64,000 nucleotides of DNA from Rhodococcus oryzae (GTDB lineage: Bacteria; Actinomycetota; Actinomycetes; Mycobacteriales; Mycobacteriaceae). Each line of letters opens with the position of its first letter. The first letter of the stretch is position 1. Shown here in pieces: positions 8,096 to 17,211 of the stretch. The stretch is from the NCBI RefSeq assembly GCF_005049235.1, contig NZ_SUMD01000008.1, positions 186,001 to 250,000 of the forward strand, given 5' to 3'. The notes beneath the pieces were generated by a model. That model ran no database searches. It had not been told where the DNA came from and saw only the letters and a program-made list of their open reading frames with translations. A program made the position numbers and the translations under genes.

Positions 8096-8782
8096 ATGAC
8101 ATTCCTGAACACCCCCGACGACCTGCCCACCCTCACACGAGACGGCGACGTCTTCGTGCTGAGTCTGGGGTCCGGCGAGAACCGCTTCAACCCCGACTGG
8201 CTCGACGCGGTCGACGCGCACCTCGACACCGTCGAGGCCGCCGAGGGGCCAAGGGCCCTCGTCACCACCGCCGCGGGCAAGATCTGGAGCAACGGCCTCG
8301 ACCTACAGTGGCTGATGGCCAACGCCGACCAGATCCCGGCGTTCGGCGCGCGGGTCGAGACACTGTTCGCCCGCGTCCTCGTCCTGGGGTTGCCGACGGT
8401 CGCGGCGCTGCAGGGACATGCCTTCGGCGCGGGCGCCATGCTGGCGCTCGCCCACGATCAACGGGTCATGCGCGCCGACCGCGGGTTCTTCTGCTTCCCC
8501 GAGGTCGACATCCAGATCCCATTCTCGGTGGGCATGTCCGACCTGATCGCCGCCAAGCTCCCGGTCCGCACCGCGCACGACGCCATGACCACCGGCAGGC
8601 GCTATGGCGGGGCCGACTCCACCGCCGAGGGCATCGTCGACGAGGCGGTCGACGAGCAATCCGTCCTGCCCGCCGCGATGGACCGCGCCCGGGCCCTCAC
8701 GCCCAAGGCAGGCGAGACCCTGGGCACGATCAAGGAACGCCGGTACCGCACGGCGCTCGCGGAGCTGCGGAACCCCGCCTAG
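8096..8782 (+). CDS. Enoyl-CoA hydratase/isomerase family protein
   Basis: A 228-residue crotonase-fold protein, short for the family (usually 255-270). The first oxyanion-hole segment is at ALVTTAAGKIWSNGLDL and the second at LQGHAFGAGAMLALAHDQRV. The sequence after it (GFFCFPEVDIQIPFSVGMSD) resembles delta3-delta2-enoyl-CoA isomerases rather than hydratases, and the catalytic pair of glutamates of true hydratases is not evident. It probably acts in fatty-acid breakdown. The message seems to start at the ATG without a ribosome site, under control of the divergent TetR. Confidence 0.87.
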   Translation: MTFLNTPDDLPTLTRDGDVFVLSLGSGENRFNPDWLDAVDAHLDTVEAAEGPRALVTTAAGKIWSNGLDLQWLMANADQIPAFGARVETLFARVLVLGLPTVAALQGHAFGAGAMLALAHDQRVMRADRGFFCFPEVDIQIPFSVGMSDLIAAKLPVRTAHDAMTTGRRYGGADSTAEGIVDEAVDEQSVLPAAMDRARALTPKAGETLGTIKERRYRTALAELRNPA

Positions 8783-8787
8783 GCCCG

Positions 8788-9402
8788 CTACTCCTCGCCG
8801 AAGTCGCCGTACTCGGGCTCACCCGAACGCTCGTACGAGCTGATGACCACGCCCGAACTCGTGACGCGCGACTGCGCCAACGCGAAGGCGGTCGGCAGCG
8901 CGTCGGTCGGGAACAGCCGCTTTCCGGTGCCGAGCAGGACCGGGAAGGACAGCAGGTGCAGCGTGTCGACCAGACCCTCCCGCAGCAGCCACTGCACGAG
9001 TGCCCCGCTGCCGTGGACCTGGAGCTCACGCCCGTTCTGTGCCTTGAGGTCCGCGACTGCCCGGCGCGTGTCACCGCCGATCAGGCGGCTGTTCTGCCAG
9101 TCGGCCGCGGCGAGGGTGGTCGTGGCGACGTGCTTCGGCAGCCTGTTGAGCCGGCCGGCGATCGGGTCGGCCGGGTCGTCGTGATTCGGCCAGTACGACG
9201 CGAAGATCTCGTACGTCTTCCGGCCGAGCAGAAACGCGTCCGCCTGGTCGAACACCTCGATCATGAACCGCCCGAAGTCCTCGTCACCGTATGGCGCCGA
9301 CCACCCACCGTGGACGAACCCGTCGCTGGGGTCCTCCTCGGGACCGCCCGGTGCCTGGTAGACGCCGTCGAGGGTGACGAAGGTGGTGACAGTCAGTTTC
9401 AT
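8788..9402 (-). CDS. Dihydrofolate reductase-like protein (RibD C-terminal fold)
   Basis: A 204-residue protein of the RibD_C/DHFR-like group. It starts MKLTVTTFVTLDGVYQAPGG and has FLLGRKTYEIFASYWP, the SRLIGGD segment and a C-terminal GALVQWLLREGLVDTLHLL block, all typical. Such proteins are NADPH-dependent reductases, and many actinobacterial copies have no assigned substrate. The ATG at 9402 is preceded by AGGAGCACG. It ends five bases from the convergent crotonase gene, and nothing links the two functionally. Confidence 0.9.
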   Translation of the reverse strand: MKLTVTTFVTLDGVYQAPGGPEEDPSDGFVHGGWSAPYGDEDFGRFMIEVFDQADAFLLGRKTYEIFASYWPNHDDPADPIAGRLNRLPKHVATTTLAAADWQNSRLIGGDTRRAVADLKAQNGRELQVHGSGALVQWLLREGLVDTLHLLSFPVLLGTGKRLFPTDALPTAFALAQSRVTSSGVVISSYERSGEPEYGDFGEE

Positions 9403-9476
9403 CGTCGTGCTCCTGTGTGCTCGGTGTCGCGGGTGTCATGGGTTCTGACTCCCGGACGGACCGAAACTCATCGGCG

Positions 9477-10403
9477 CTACCGAAACGTCCCGAGCAGCCG
9501 GTCGCGCTCCCGCTCGGCGGTGTCCCTGATCTCCTCGACGACAGCCGCCACCTCCCGCCTGCGCAGCGCCTCCGACCGGGCCACCAGCCAATAGGTCAGT
9601 TTCGTCGAGACCAACTCCGGCAGCAGCCGCACCAGGTCCGGGTGCCGGTCGGCCATGAAGCAGGGCAGCAGCCCGATCCCCGCCGCGGCCCTGGTGGCCT
9701 CCACGTGCACGAAGACGTTCGTGGAGCTCACCGACTCCCGCATCTCGGGAGCGATGCTCCGCGCGACGTCCAGGTCGTCGACCTGCAGCATCGAATCGAC
9801 GAAGTACACAAGGGGGTGTTCGGCCAGTTCCTCGATCGCGCGCGGGGTGCCGCGCTCGCGCAGATAGTCACGGGAGGCGTACAGCCCCAGCACGTAGTCC
9901 GCCAGCGGCAGGGCCTCGGCCCGGTGCACCTGCGGCCGTCCGACCACGATCTCCACGTCCATGCCGGACCGCTGCCTGGACGCCCGGCGGGTGGTCGCCA
10001 CGATCTCCACCGCGAGGTCCGGGTGACGCCTGCGCACCCGCGCGGCGGCGGGGGCGGCGATGTACGCGCTGAACCCGTCCGTCGCGGACACCCGCACGAC
10101 GCCTTTGAGCCTGCCCTGCCCGGAGGAATCGGAGGCGAGCGCGTCGACGACCGTCTCGACGCTCTCCGCGGCAGCCAGCGCCTGCCTGCCGAGGTCCGTC
10201 AGTTCCCAGCCACCCGCCGCCCGCACCAGCAGCCGTCCACCCAGGCTCTTCTCCAGCGCTGCGATGCGGCGGGAGATGGTCGTGTGGTTGACACCGAGAT
10301 CCTCTGCGGCCGAGGTGAAGCGCCCGGTCCGGCCGACGGCGAGCAGCACCAGGAGGTCGTCGGCGCTCGGACGACCCAGAGAATGCCGCTCCACGGAATC
10401 CAC
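9477..10403 (-). CDS. LysR-family regulator of the 3-hydroxybutyrate locus
   Basis: A regulator of about 308 residues with a winged helix-turn-helix (RFTSAAEDLGVNHTTISRRI) followed by a periplasmic-binding-like effector domain. It diverges from the MHS symporter gene that heads a 3-hydroxybutyrate and ketone-body operon, so it is probably that operon's activator. The start is uncertain: GTG at 10403 or 10394 fits the family best, while a frame open from 10469 would add an unlikely basic stretch. The effector is likely 3-hydroxybutyrate or acetoacetate, by context only. Confidence 0.87.
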   Translation of the reverse strand: MDSVERHSLGRPSADDLLVLLAVGRTGRFTSAAEDLGVNHTTISRRIAALEKSLGGRLLVRAAGGWELTDLGRQALAAAESVETVVDALASDSSGQGRLKGVVRVSATDGFSAYIAAPAAARVRRRHPDLAVEIVATTRRASRQRSGMDVEIVVGRPQVHRAEALPLADYVLGLYASRDYLRERGTPRAIEELAEHPLVYFVDSMLQVDDLDVARSIAPEMRESVSSTNVFVHVEATRAAAGIGLLPCFMADRHPDLVRLLPELVSTKLTYWLVARSEALRRREVAAVVEEIRDTAERERDRLLGTFR

Positions 10404-10548
10404 CACATCTGCATTCTTGCAGATCCAGAGTGCGATTTTCCTCATTGTGGGCCGCATCGCGTGCACCAATACTCATCGCAGGACGCCGAATGTGGACTGC
10501 ATCACAGGGCGAACTCGATTGTCGGGCCGAGCACATGAGGAGTCAGCG

Positions 10549-11979
10549 ATGAGTACCGAACAACTGTCACGGGCGGGCGGGGGCGACCCGGCCCCGGCCC
10601 CGGACACCGCGCCGTCCGGGCTGAAAAAGGTCGTCGGTGCGTCGATGGCGGGCACCGTCGTCGAATGGTACGAGTTCTTCCTCTACGGCACCGCCGCCAC
10701 GCTGGTCTTCTCCAAGGTCTTCTTCCCCGCGGGCGGTAACGAGCTCGATGCGATCATCGCCGCGTTCGTCACCTACGCGGTCGGCTTCGCGGCCCGGCCC
10801 ATCGGCGGCATCGTCTTCGGACACTTCGGCGACAAGTTCGGACGCAAGAAGCTGCTGCAGTTCAGCCTGCTGCTCGTCGGCGCGGCCACCTTCCTGATGG
10901 GCTGCATCCCCACCTTCGGGCAGATCGGCTACTGGGCGCCCGCGATCCTGGTGGCGCTGCGCTTCATTCAGGGCTTCGCCGTCGGCGGCGAATGGGGCGG
11001 AGCGGTGCTGCTCGTCGCCGAGCACAGCCCCAACCGCAGTCGCGGGTTCTGGGCCAGTTGGCCGCAGGCGGGCGTCCCCGCAGGCAACCTGCTCGCCACC
11101 ATCGTGCTCCTGGTCCTGACGAGCACACTCTCCGACGCGGCCTTCCTCAGCTGGGGCTGGCGCGTGGCGTTCTGGCTGTCCGCCCTGATCGTGTTGGTGG
11201 GCTATTACATTCGCACCAAGGTCAGCGACGCACCGATCTTCCTCGAGGCACAGAAACTGGTCGAGAAGAACAAGGCCGCCTCGTACGGCGTGTTCGAGGT
11301 GCTGCGCCGCTACCCGCGCGGCGTGCTCACCGCGATGGGGCTGCGGTTCGCGGAGAACATCATGTACTACCTGGTGGTGACCTTCTCGATCACCTATCTC
11401 AAGGTGGTCGTGCACGCCGACACCAGCAAGATCCTGTGGATGATGCTCATCGCCCACGCCGTGCATTTCGTCGCGGTTCCGCTGTGCGGCCGGCTGTCCG
11501 ACACCCTCGGCCGCCGCCCCACCTACCTGATCGGCGCCGTCCTGGCGGGCACCTGGGGCTTCTTCGCCTTCCCGATGATGGACAGCGCGCACAACGCGGT
11601 CGTCCTGGCGGCCATCGTGATCGGGCTGATCATCCACGCCTTCATGTACGCCGGCCAGCCCGCGATCATGGCGGAGATGTTCCCGACCCGGATGCGCTAC
11701 TCCGGCGTCTCGCTCGGCTACCAGGTCACCTCCATCGTGGCGGGCTCGCTCGCGCCGATCATCGCGGCCAGCCTGCTCAGCCGTTTCGACTCGTCCGTGC
11801 CGATCGCGTTCTACCTGCTCGGCGCTTCGGTCGTGACCATCATCGCGGTCGCCTTCGCCCGTGAGACCAAGGGCATCTCGCTCGAATCCGTCGACGCCGC
11901 GGACGCGAGGACCCTCGCCGAGGAGAAGGCGGCGGACGCACCGCTCGTCACCGGCCAGAGCGCGGCGGTGGCCCGATGA
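10549..11979 (+). CDS. MHS-type proton symporter, probable 3-hydroxybutyrate uptake
   Basis: A 476-residue major facilitator of the metabolite:H+ symporter family. The N-terminal signature GTVVEWYEFFLYGTAATLVF is typical of MHS proteins, and GHFGDKFGRKKLL and GRLSDTLGRRPTYL are the two loop 2-3 and 8-9 motifs. Twelve hydrophobic segments are present and the C-terminal tail is charged. ATG 10549 follows GAGGAG. The stop overlaps the start of the dehydrogenase gene (ATGA at 11976-11979), so the genes are translated together. Context suggests it imports 3-hydroxybutyrate or acetoacetate. Confidence 0.92.
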   Translation: MSTEQLSRAGGGDPAPAPDTAPSGLKKVVGASMAGTVVEWYEFFLYGTAATLVFSKVFFPAGGNELDAIIAAFVTYAVGFAARPIGGIVFGHFGDKFGRKKLLQFSLLLVGAATFLMGCIPTFGQIGYWAPAILVALRFIQGFAVGGEWGGAVLLVAEHSPNRSRGFWASWPQAGVPAGNLLATIVLLVLTSTLSDAAFLSWGWRVAFWLSALIVLVGYYIRTKVSDAPIFLEAQKLVEKNKAASYGVFEVLRRYPRGVLTAMGLRFAENIMYYLVVTFSITYLKVVVHADTSKILWMMLIAHAVHFVAVPLCGRLSDTLGRRPTYLIGAVLAGTWGFFAFPMMDSAHNAVVLAAIVIGLIIHAFMYAGQPAIMAEMFPTRMRYSGVSLGYQVTSIVAGSLAPIIAASLLSRFDSSVPIAFYLLGASVVTIIAVAFARETKGISLESVDAADARTLAEEKAADAPLVTGQSAAVAR

Positions 11980-12728
11980 CCGCGCAGACGCTCGCCGGGC
12001 GCTCGGCCCTGATCACCGGCGGCGCGAGCGGGATCGGTGCGGCCACCGCAAGGGCGCTCGCGGCGAGGGGCGCCCGCGTCGTGATCGCCGATGTCGACGA
12101 CATCGCCGCCAAGTCGCTCGCCGACGAACTCGACGGCCGGGCCTGGGCCGTCGACCTGCTCGACACCGAGGCGCTCGCCGGGCTCACGCTCGAGATGGAC
12201 ATCCTGGTGAACAACGCGGGCGTGCAGAGCATCAGCCCCATCGAGGATTTCCCGCCCGCGGAATTCCGCAGGCTGTTGACGCTGATGGTGGAGGCACCGT
12301 TCCTGCTGATCCGGGCGGCCCTTCCGCACATGTACGCCAACGGATTCGGCCGGATCATCAACATCTCCTCGGTGCACGGGCTGCGCGCCTCCGAGTTCAA
12401 GTCCGCGTATGTCACCGCGAAACACGGCCTCGAGGGACTGTCCAAGGTGACCGCGCTCGAGGGTGGCCGACATGGGGTGACCAGCAACTGCGTCAACCCG
12501 GGGTACGTGCGAACCCCCCTGGTGGAGAAGCAGATCGCCGACCAGGCCGCCGTGCACGGCATCCCGGAGGAGGAAGTGCTCGCACGAGTGATGCTCACCG
12601 AGAGCGCGATCAAGAGGCTGGTCGAACCCGCCGAGGTCGCCTCGCTGGTGGCGTGGCTGGCGGGCGACGAGGCCGGCATGGTGACCGGCGCCTCGTACAC
12701 GATGGACGGCGGGTGGAGCGCGCGATGA
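11976..12728 (+). CDS. bdhA: 3-Hydroxybutyrate dehydrogenase (SDR family)
   Basis: A 250-residue short-chain dehydrogenase. It has GGASGIG in the cofactor turn (residues 15-21), NNAG, the catalytic serine in NISSVHGL, and the Y-x3-K pair in [12 protein letters not shown]. The stretch [18 protein letters not shown] is characteristic of D-3-hydroxybutyrate dehydrogenases. It oxidises 3-hydroxybutyrate to acetoacetate with NAD. It overlaps the symporter gene by 4 bases and the CoA-transferase A gene by 4 bases, so the product acetoacetate can be activated by the next two proteins. Confidence 0.92.
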   Translation: MTAQTLAGRSALITGGASGIGAATARALAARGARVVIADVDDIAAKSLADELDGRAWAVDLLDTEALAGLTLEMDILVNNAGVQSISPIEDFPPAEFRRLLTLMVEAPFLLIRAALPHMYANGFGRIINISSVHGLRASEFKSAYVTAKHGLEGLSKVTALEGGRHGVTSNCVNPGYVRTPLVEKQIADQAAVHGIPEEEVLARVMLTESAIKRLVEPAEVASLVAWLAGDEAGMVTGASYTMDGGWSAR

Positions 12729-13495
12729 TGGACAAGACCGTACGCACGGCCGCCGAGGCCGTCGCGGACATCACCGACGGCTCCAGCCTGGCGGTGGGCG
12801 GGTTCGGGCTCTGCGGCATCCCCTCGTCGCTCATCCAGGCGGTACTCGACGGCGGCGCCTCGGATCTCGAGGTTGTCAGCAACAATTGCGGCGTCGACGA
12901 CTGGGGTCTGGGATTGCTCCTCGGCGCGGGCCGGATCCGGAAGATGGTCTCCTCCTATGTCGGGGAGAACAAGGAGTTCGAGCGCCAGTTCCTCTCCGGC
13001 GAACTGGAACTGGAGCTGACACCGCAGGGCACGTTGGCGGAGAAGCTCCGGGCCGGCGGCTCGGGCATCGCCGCGTTCTACACCCAGAGCGGGGTCGGCA
13101 CCCAGGTCGCCGAGGGCGGGCTGCCGCGCCGGTACGACGGCGCGGGCGGTGTCGCGGTGGCCTCGCCCGCCAAGCCGGTGCAGGCCTTCGGCGGCCGCGA
13201 CTACGTGCTCGAGGAGGCGATCAGCACCGACTTCGCCCTCGTCCACGCCGCACGGGGCGACCGGCACGGCAATCTGGTGTTCGATCTGTCGGCCCGCAAC
13301 TTCTCGCCGCTGGCGGCCATGGCGGGCCGGATCACCGTCGCCCAGGTCGAGGAACTGGTGGAACCGGGCGAGCTCGATCCCGACGCCGTGCACCTGCCGG
13401 GGGTGTACGTGCACCGCGTCCTCGAGGTCGGCCACGGCATCACCAAACGGATCGAGAAGCGCACCGTCAGAACGACTACCGAGAGCGAGCGATGA
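12725..13495 (+). CDS. scoA: 3-Oxoacid CoA-transferase subunit A
   Basis: A 256-residue family I CoA-transferase alpha chain. Diagnostic blocks are [37 protein letters not shown] and [15 protein letters not shown]. With the B chain it moves CoA from succinyl-CoA to acetoacetate, feeding acetoacetyl-CoA into thiolysis. The start is ATG 12725 (a second ATG follows at once), overlapping the dehydrogenase stop. Its stop overlaps the subunit B start (ATGA at 13492-13495). Confidence 0.95.
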   Translation: MMDKTVRTAAEAVADITDGSSLAVGGFGLCGIPSSLIQAVLDGGASDLEVVSNNCGVDDWGLGLLLGAGRIRKMVSSYVGENKEFERQFLSGELELELTPQGTLAEKLRAGGSGIAAFYTQSGVGTQVAEGGLPRRYDGAGGVAVASPAKPVQAFGGRDYVLEEAISTDFALVHAARGDRHGNLVFDLSARNFSPLAAMAGRITVAQVEELVEPGELDPDAVHLPGVYVHRVLEVGHGITKRIEKRTVRTTTESER

Positions 13496-14178
13496 GCATG
13501 GCCGGCGGCAACACCACGGCGGGCGCCCGCACCCGCGAGGAGATGGCGGCGCGCGCCGCGCAGGAACTGCGCGACGGCTGGTACGTGAACCTGGGGATCG
13601 GACTTCCCACACTGGTGCCGAACTTCGTGCCCCCGGACTGCTCGGTGGTGCTCCAGTCCGAGAACGGAATCCTCGGCGTCGGCCCGTATCCGACTGAGCC
13701 AGAGATGGATCCGGATCTGATCAACGCGGGCAAGGAGACGGTGACGGTACTTCCGGGCGCGTCGTTCTTCGACTCCGCGCTCAGCTTCGGGATGATCCGC
13801 GGCGGCAAGATCGACGCGGCGATCCTCGGCGGCATGCAGGTCTCGGCGACCGGCGACCTGGCGAACTGGATGATCCCCGGCAAGATGGTGAAAGGACCGG
13901 GCGGGGCGATGGACCTCGTGCACGGCGCCGGACGGGTGATCGTGCTGATGGAGCACTGCGCCAGGGACGGCGCACCGAAGATCGTCCAGCGGTGTTCGCT
14001 GCCGCTCACCGGCCGGGCGGTGGTCCACCGCATCATCACCGATCTGGCCGTCATCGACGTCACCGCCGCCGGCCTGGTCCTGCGTGAGGTCGCGCCGGGC
14101 ATCGAGGTGGCACAGGTGCTGGCGTGCACCGAACCCGAACTGATGGTCGACCTGCCGCTCGTGGCGGCGCAGGCCTGA
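13492..14178 (+). CDS. scoB: 3-Oxoacid CoA-transferase subunit B
   Basis: A 228-residue beta chain. It carries [15 protein letters not shown] and the active-site segment [11 protein letters not shown], whose glutamate forms the CoA thioester intermediate. A later block, [20 protein letters not shown], is also conserved. It is the last gene of the operon; no clear hairpin follows before the next promoter region. Confidence 0.95.
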   Translation: MSMAGGNTTAGARTREEMAARAAQELRDGWYVNLGIGLPTLVPNFVPPDCSVVLQSENGILGVGPYPTEPEMDPDLINAGKETVTVLPGASFFDSALSFGMIRGGKIDAAILGGMQVSATGDLANWMIPGKMVKGPGGAMDLVHGAGRVIVLMEHCARDGAPKIVQRCSLPLTGRAVVHRIITDLAVIDVTAAGLVLREVAPGIEVAQVLACTEPELMVDLPLVAAQA

Positions 14179-14445
14179 GCGGCCCGCCGCCGGGTGCCGA
14201 TGAACGCGTTGCATTTTTGGCGCCGGATCGCAAGTCGAAAACCCGGTCCGAGAGTCCACGGAGACCAGTTCGAGGCAACTTTCCAGGCATTATGCGCAAA
14301 TTCTGGCACGACTTGTTACCCGACCGTAACTTGTGTCGCGTGTAGTCAAAACTGCAACAAGTTCCCGATTGCGGTGGCACAGTGTGGAAACTTCATCCCA
14401 CCGATGCTCGATTTCCCTCCCGTGAGTCGGGCGCAAGGAGTTTCC

Positions 14446-17049
14446 ATGTCGAGATCCCAAGTGCGGCGTGTTGCCGTACCGGTCACCAGCGCGGCGGTCG
14501 TCGCCGGACTGATGCTGATTGGAACCCCGGCGAACGCCGGGACGACCACCTTCAACAGCGCCTGCGTTGCGGGCAGCATCATCGGTGACGTCCAGAAGAA
14601 CGTCGGCGCATCGATGACGGTTGACGCACCGGCGACGGTGGCACCGGGCGAGGTGTTCACCTACCGCATCAAGCCGAACGCCTCCTCCTACCCCGACAAG
14701 GACTCGGGCGCGACGACGACGAATCTCTCTCGGATCAAGTACGACTACGAACTCCCAGCCAACACCGAGTGGGTCAGCGGCGCGGTGGTACCCGGTACCG
14801 CAATCGGCCTCGACAACGTTGCACCGAACGTCCTGCTGGTCAACGACTCAGGCAATGCGGACGCGAGCGGGCGTGTCATCCGACTCTCCGGAAACAACCA
14901 GGTCATCGGTAACGGACCCTCCACCTCCACCAACTCCGAGGGTGGTATCCGGGTTCCCAAGACAAAGAAGAACCTGGACGGCTCGGCCAGTAGCGGAGAC
15001 ACCTGGTATCAACTCCCCGCGGTCGACGTGACCGTCAAGGCCATCGCGCCCGGCGTGATCACGCCGCGGGTCCGGATCACGGGCAACGCCGCGAACCACG
15101 GCGCCATGGAGTCCTTCAGCACCTCTCTGGCCAAGGCCAGCTTCCTGGGCACCCAGTGGGCACCCACCCGGTGCACCCCGCGCGATTCGCAGAGCGCGCC
15201 CCTCAATGCCGGCGCCGGTCCGCTGGCCACCATCAACGTGGGCGCCGCCGCCGCGGACACCACCACCACCCTGAACGTCCCCGGCACCGCCAAGACCGGC
15301 ACCGCCGTCGACCTCACCGCCACCGTCGCCCCCGCGGGCGCCACCGGCACCGTCCAGTTCAAGGACGGCGCCGACAACATCGGCAGCGCCGTCCCGGTCA
15401 ACAACGGCACCGCCACCCTGAACCACACCTTCACCGCGGACGGCGCGCACGCCATCACCGCCGTGTACAGCGGTGATGCCGCCAACAAGCCGTCCACCTC
15501 GGCGGCGGCGACCGTGACCGTCAGCACCGACCCGGTCATCGTCGACACCACCACCACTCTCAACGTCCCGGCCACCGCCAAGACCGGCACCGCCGTCGAC
15601 CTCACCGCCACCGTCGCCCCCGCGGGCGCCACCGGCACCGTCCAGTTCAAGGACGGCGCCGACAACATCGGCAACGCCGTCCCCGTGAACAACGGCACCG
15701 CCACCCTCAGCCACACCTTCACCACCAATGGAGCCCATTCGGTCACCGCGGTCTACAGCGGAGATGCCGGCAACAAGCCGTCCACCTCTGCGGCGGCCAA
15801 TGTCGATGTCACCACCGACCCGGTCATCGTCGACACCACCACCACACTGAACGTCCCGGCCACCGCCAAGACCGGCACCGCCGTCGACCTCACCGCCACC
15901 GTCGCCCCCGCGGGCGCCACCGGCACCGTCCAGTTCAAGGACGGCGCCGACAACATCGGCAACGCCGTCCCGGTCAACAACGGCACCGCCACCCTCAACC
16001 ACACGTTCACCACCACCGGAAACCATTCCATCACCGCCGTTTACAGCGGTGATGCCGGTAACAAGCCGTCCACCTCGGCGGCATCGAACGTCGACGTCTC
16101 CGTCAACGCCGTCGACACCACCACCACGCTGAACGTCCCGGCCACCGCCAAGACCGGCACCGCCGTCGACCTCACCGCCACCATCGCCCCCGCACCCAGC
16201 GGCGGCTCGGTCCAGTTCAAGGACGGCGCCACCAACATCGGTGGACCGGTCACCCTCAACGGTGCCACCGCCACCCTGAACCACACCTTCACCACCGACG
16301 GAGCGCACCCGGTGACCGCCGTCTACAGCGGCGCCGACGGCTTCAACACCAGCACCAGCACCGCCTCGACCGTCGACGTCTCCACCGACCCCGTCATCGT
16401 CGACACCGTGACCACGCTCAACGTCCCGGGCGAGGCGAAAACCGGTGACTCGGTGGACCTCTGGGCCCTGGTGAAGGACAACGAGGGCAACAACGCCGCC
16501 GGTGGCACCGTGCAGTTCAAGGACGGTGGCACCAACATCGGCGGCCCGATCGGGCTGGTCGACGGCGGCGCGAAGCTGAGCCACACGTTCACCACCACCG
16601 GAGCGCATTCGATCTCCGCGGTCTACAGCGGCGCCGAGAACTTCAACGGCTCCACCGGACAGGCACAGACCGTCACGGTCACCGACCCGGCGCCCGTCGA
16701 GGTCGCGACGGTGACGACGCTGACCGTTCCCGGCACCGCAACCAAGGGCACGCCGGTGGACCTGTCGGCAGCTGTGAAGACCGAGTCCGGCGACGCGGTG
16801 ACCTCGGGCACCGTGACCTTCATGGACGGCGACACCGCGATCGGTGAGGCCGTCGACGTGGTCAACGGACAGGCCACGCTGTCCTACAAGTTCACCCAGA
16901 CCGGTGACCGTCAGATCAAGGCCGTCTACAGCGGCGCAACCGGATTCAAGGAGTCGACGTCGAGCGCGTCGACCGTGAAGGTCTCCGGCGGCGGTAACCC
17001 GGGCGGCACCGGATCGCTCGGCTCGCTCGGCAGCATCTTCGGTTCCTAA
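14446..17049 (+). CDS. Secreted protein with six Ig-like repeats
   Basis: An 867-residue exported protein. A signal peptide of about 32 residues ends in GTPANAG. A domain of about 235 residues of unknown type follows (two cysteines frame it: SACVAGS near the start, TRCTPRD near the end). From residue 271 there are six bacterial Ig-like repeats of about 95 residues (Big_5/Ig-like type 3; each has DTTTTLNVP, GTVQFKDG and ITAVYSGD motifs), starting at bases 15256, 15544, 15832, 16114, 16402 and 16705. The C-terminus is Gly/Ser-rich with no sorting signal or membrane anchor. ATG 14446 follows AAGGAG. A surface or adhesion role is plausible but unproven. Confidence 0.88.
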   Translation: MSRSQVRRVAVPVTSAAVVAGLMLIGTPANAGTTTFNSACVAGSIIGDVQKNVGASMTVDAPATVAPGEVFTYRIKPNASSYPDKDSGATTTNLSRIKYDYELPANTEWVSGAVVPGTAIGLDNVAPNVLLVNDSGNADASGRVIRLSGNNQVIGNGPSTSTNSEGGIRVPKTKKNLDGSASSGDTWYQLPAVDVTVKAIAPGVITPRVRITGNAANHGAMESFSTSLAKASFLGTQWAPTRCTPRDSQSAPLNAGAGPLATINVGAAAADTTTTLNVPGTAKTGTAVDLTATVAPAGATGTVQFKDGADNIGSAVPVNNGTATLNHTFTADGAHAITAVYSGDAANKPSTSAAATVTVSTDPVIVDTTTTLNVPATAKTGTAVDLTATVAPAGATGTVQFKDGADNIGNAVPVNNGTATLSHTFTTNGAHSVTAVYSGDAGNKPSTSAAANVDVTTDPVIVDTTTTLNVPATAKTGTAVDLTATVAPAGATGTVQFKDGADNIGNAVPVNNGTATLNHTFTTTGNHSITAVYSGDAGNKPSTSAASNVDVSVNAVDTTTTLNVPATAKTGTAVDLTATIAPAPSGGSVQFKDGATNIGGPVTLNGATATLNHTFTTDGAHPVTAVYSGADGFNTSTSTASTVDVSTDPVIVDTVTTLNVPGEAKTGDSVDLWALVKDNEGNNAAGGTVQFKDGGTNIGGPIGLVDGGAKLSHTFTTTGAHSISAVYSGAENFNGSTGQAQTVTVTDPAPVEVATVTTLTVPGTATKGTPVDLSAAVKTESGDAVTSGTVTFMDGDTAIGEAVDVVNGQATLSYKFTQTGDRQIKAVYSGATGFKESTSSASTVKVSGGGNPGGTGSLGSLGSIFGS
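15256..16113 (+). repeat. Three near-identical tandem Ig-domain repeats
   Basis: Units of 288, 288 and 282 bases (15256-15543, 15544-15831, 15832-16113) share long stretches of identical DNA, for example the block encoding the AKTG to GADNIG region. The fourth to sixth units (16114, 16402, 16705) have diverged. Such recent duplication makes repeat-number changes by recombination likely and could cause assembly errors. Confidence 0.9.
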
Positions 17050-17056
17050 CACCATC

Positions 17057-17099
17057 GACGACGAACGCCCCCACCGGCCAGGTGGGGGCGTTCGTCGTC
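17057..17099. terminator. 19-bp hairpin terminator after the Ig-repeat gene
   Basis: A perfect 19-bp inverted repeat (17057-17075 with 17081-17099) with a 5-base loop GGCCA begins seven bases after the stop codon. It has no T-run. Confidence 0.88.
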
Positions 17100-17211
17100 C
17101 GGTCGAGGTTTCACGTGAATCACCGTGTCCCGCCGGGCGGCCACCGGGGCCGGCGAATTCTCCCTGAGCGCAACCCTCTCGCGGGCCCGCGCAATGACCT
17201 ATGTTGGCCGG

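Noticed and set aside
15256-16980. Regularly spaced repeats that might suggest a CRISPR array
   Set aside because: The units are about 288 bases, lie in one reading frame and encode Ig-like domains.
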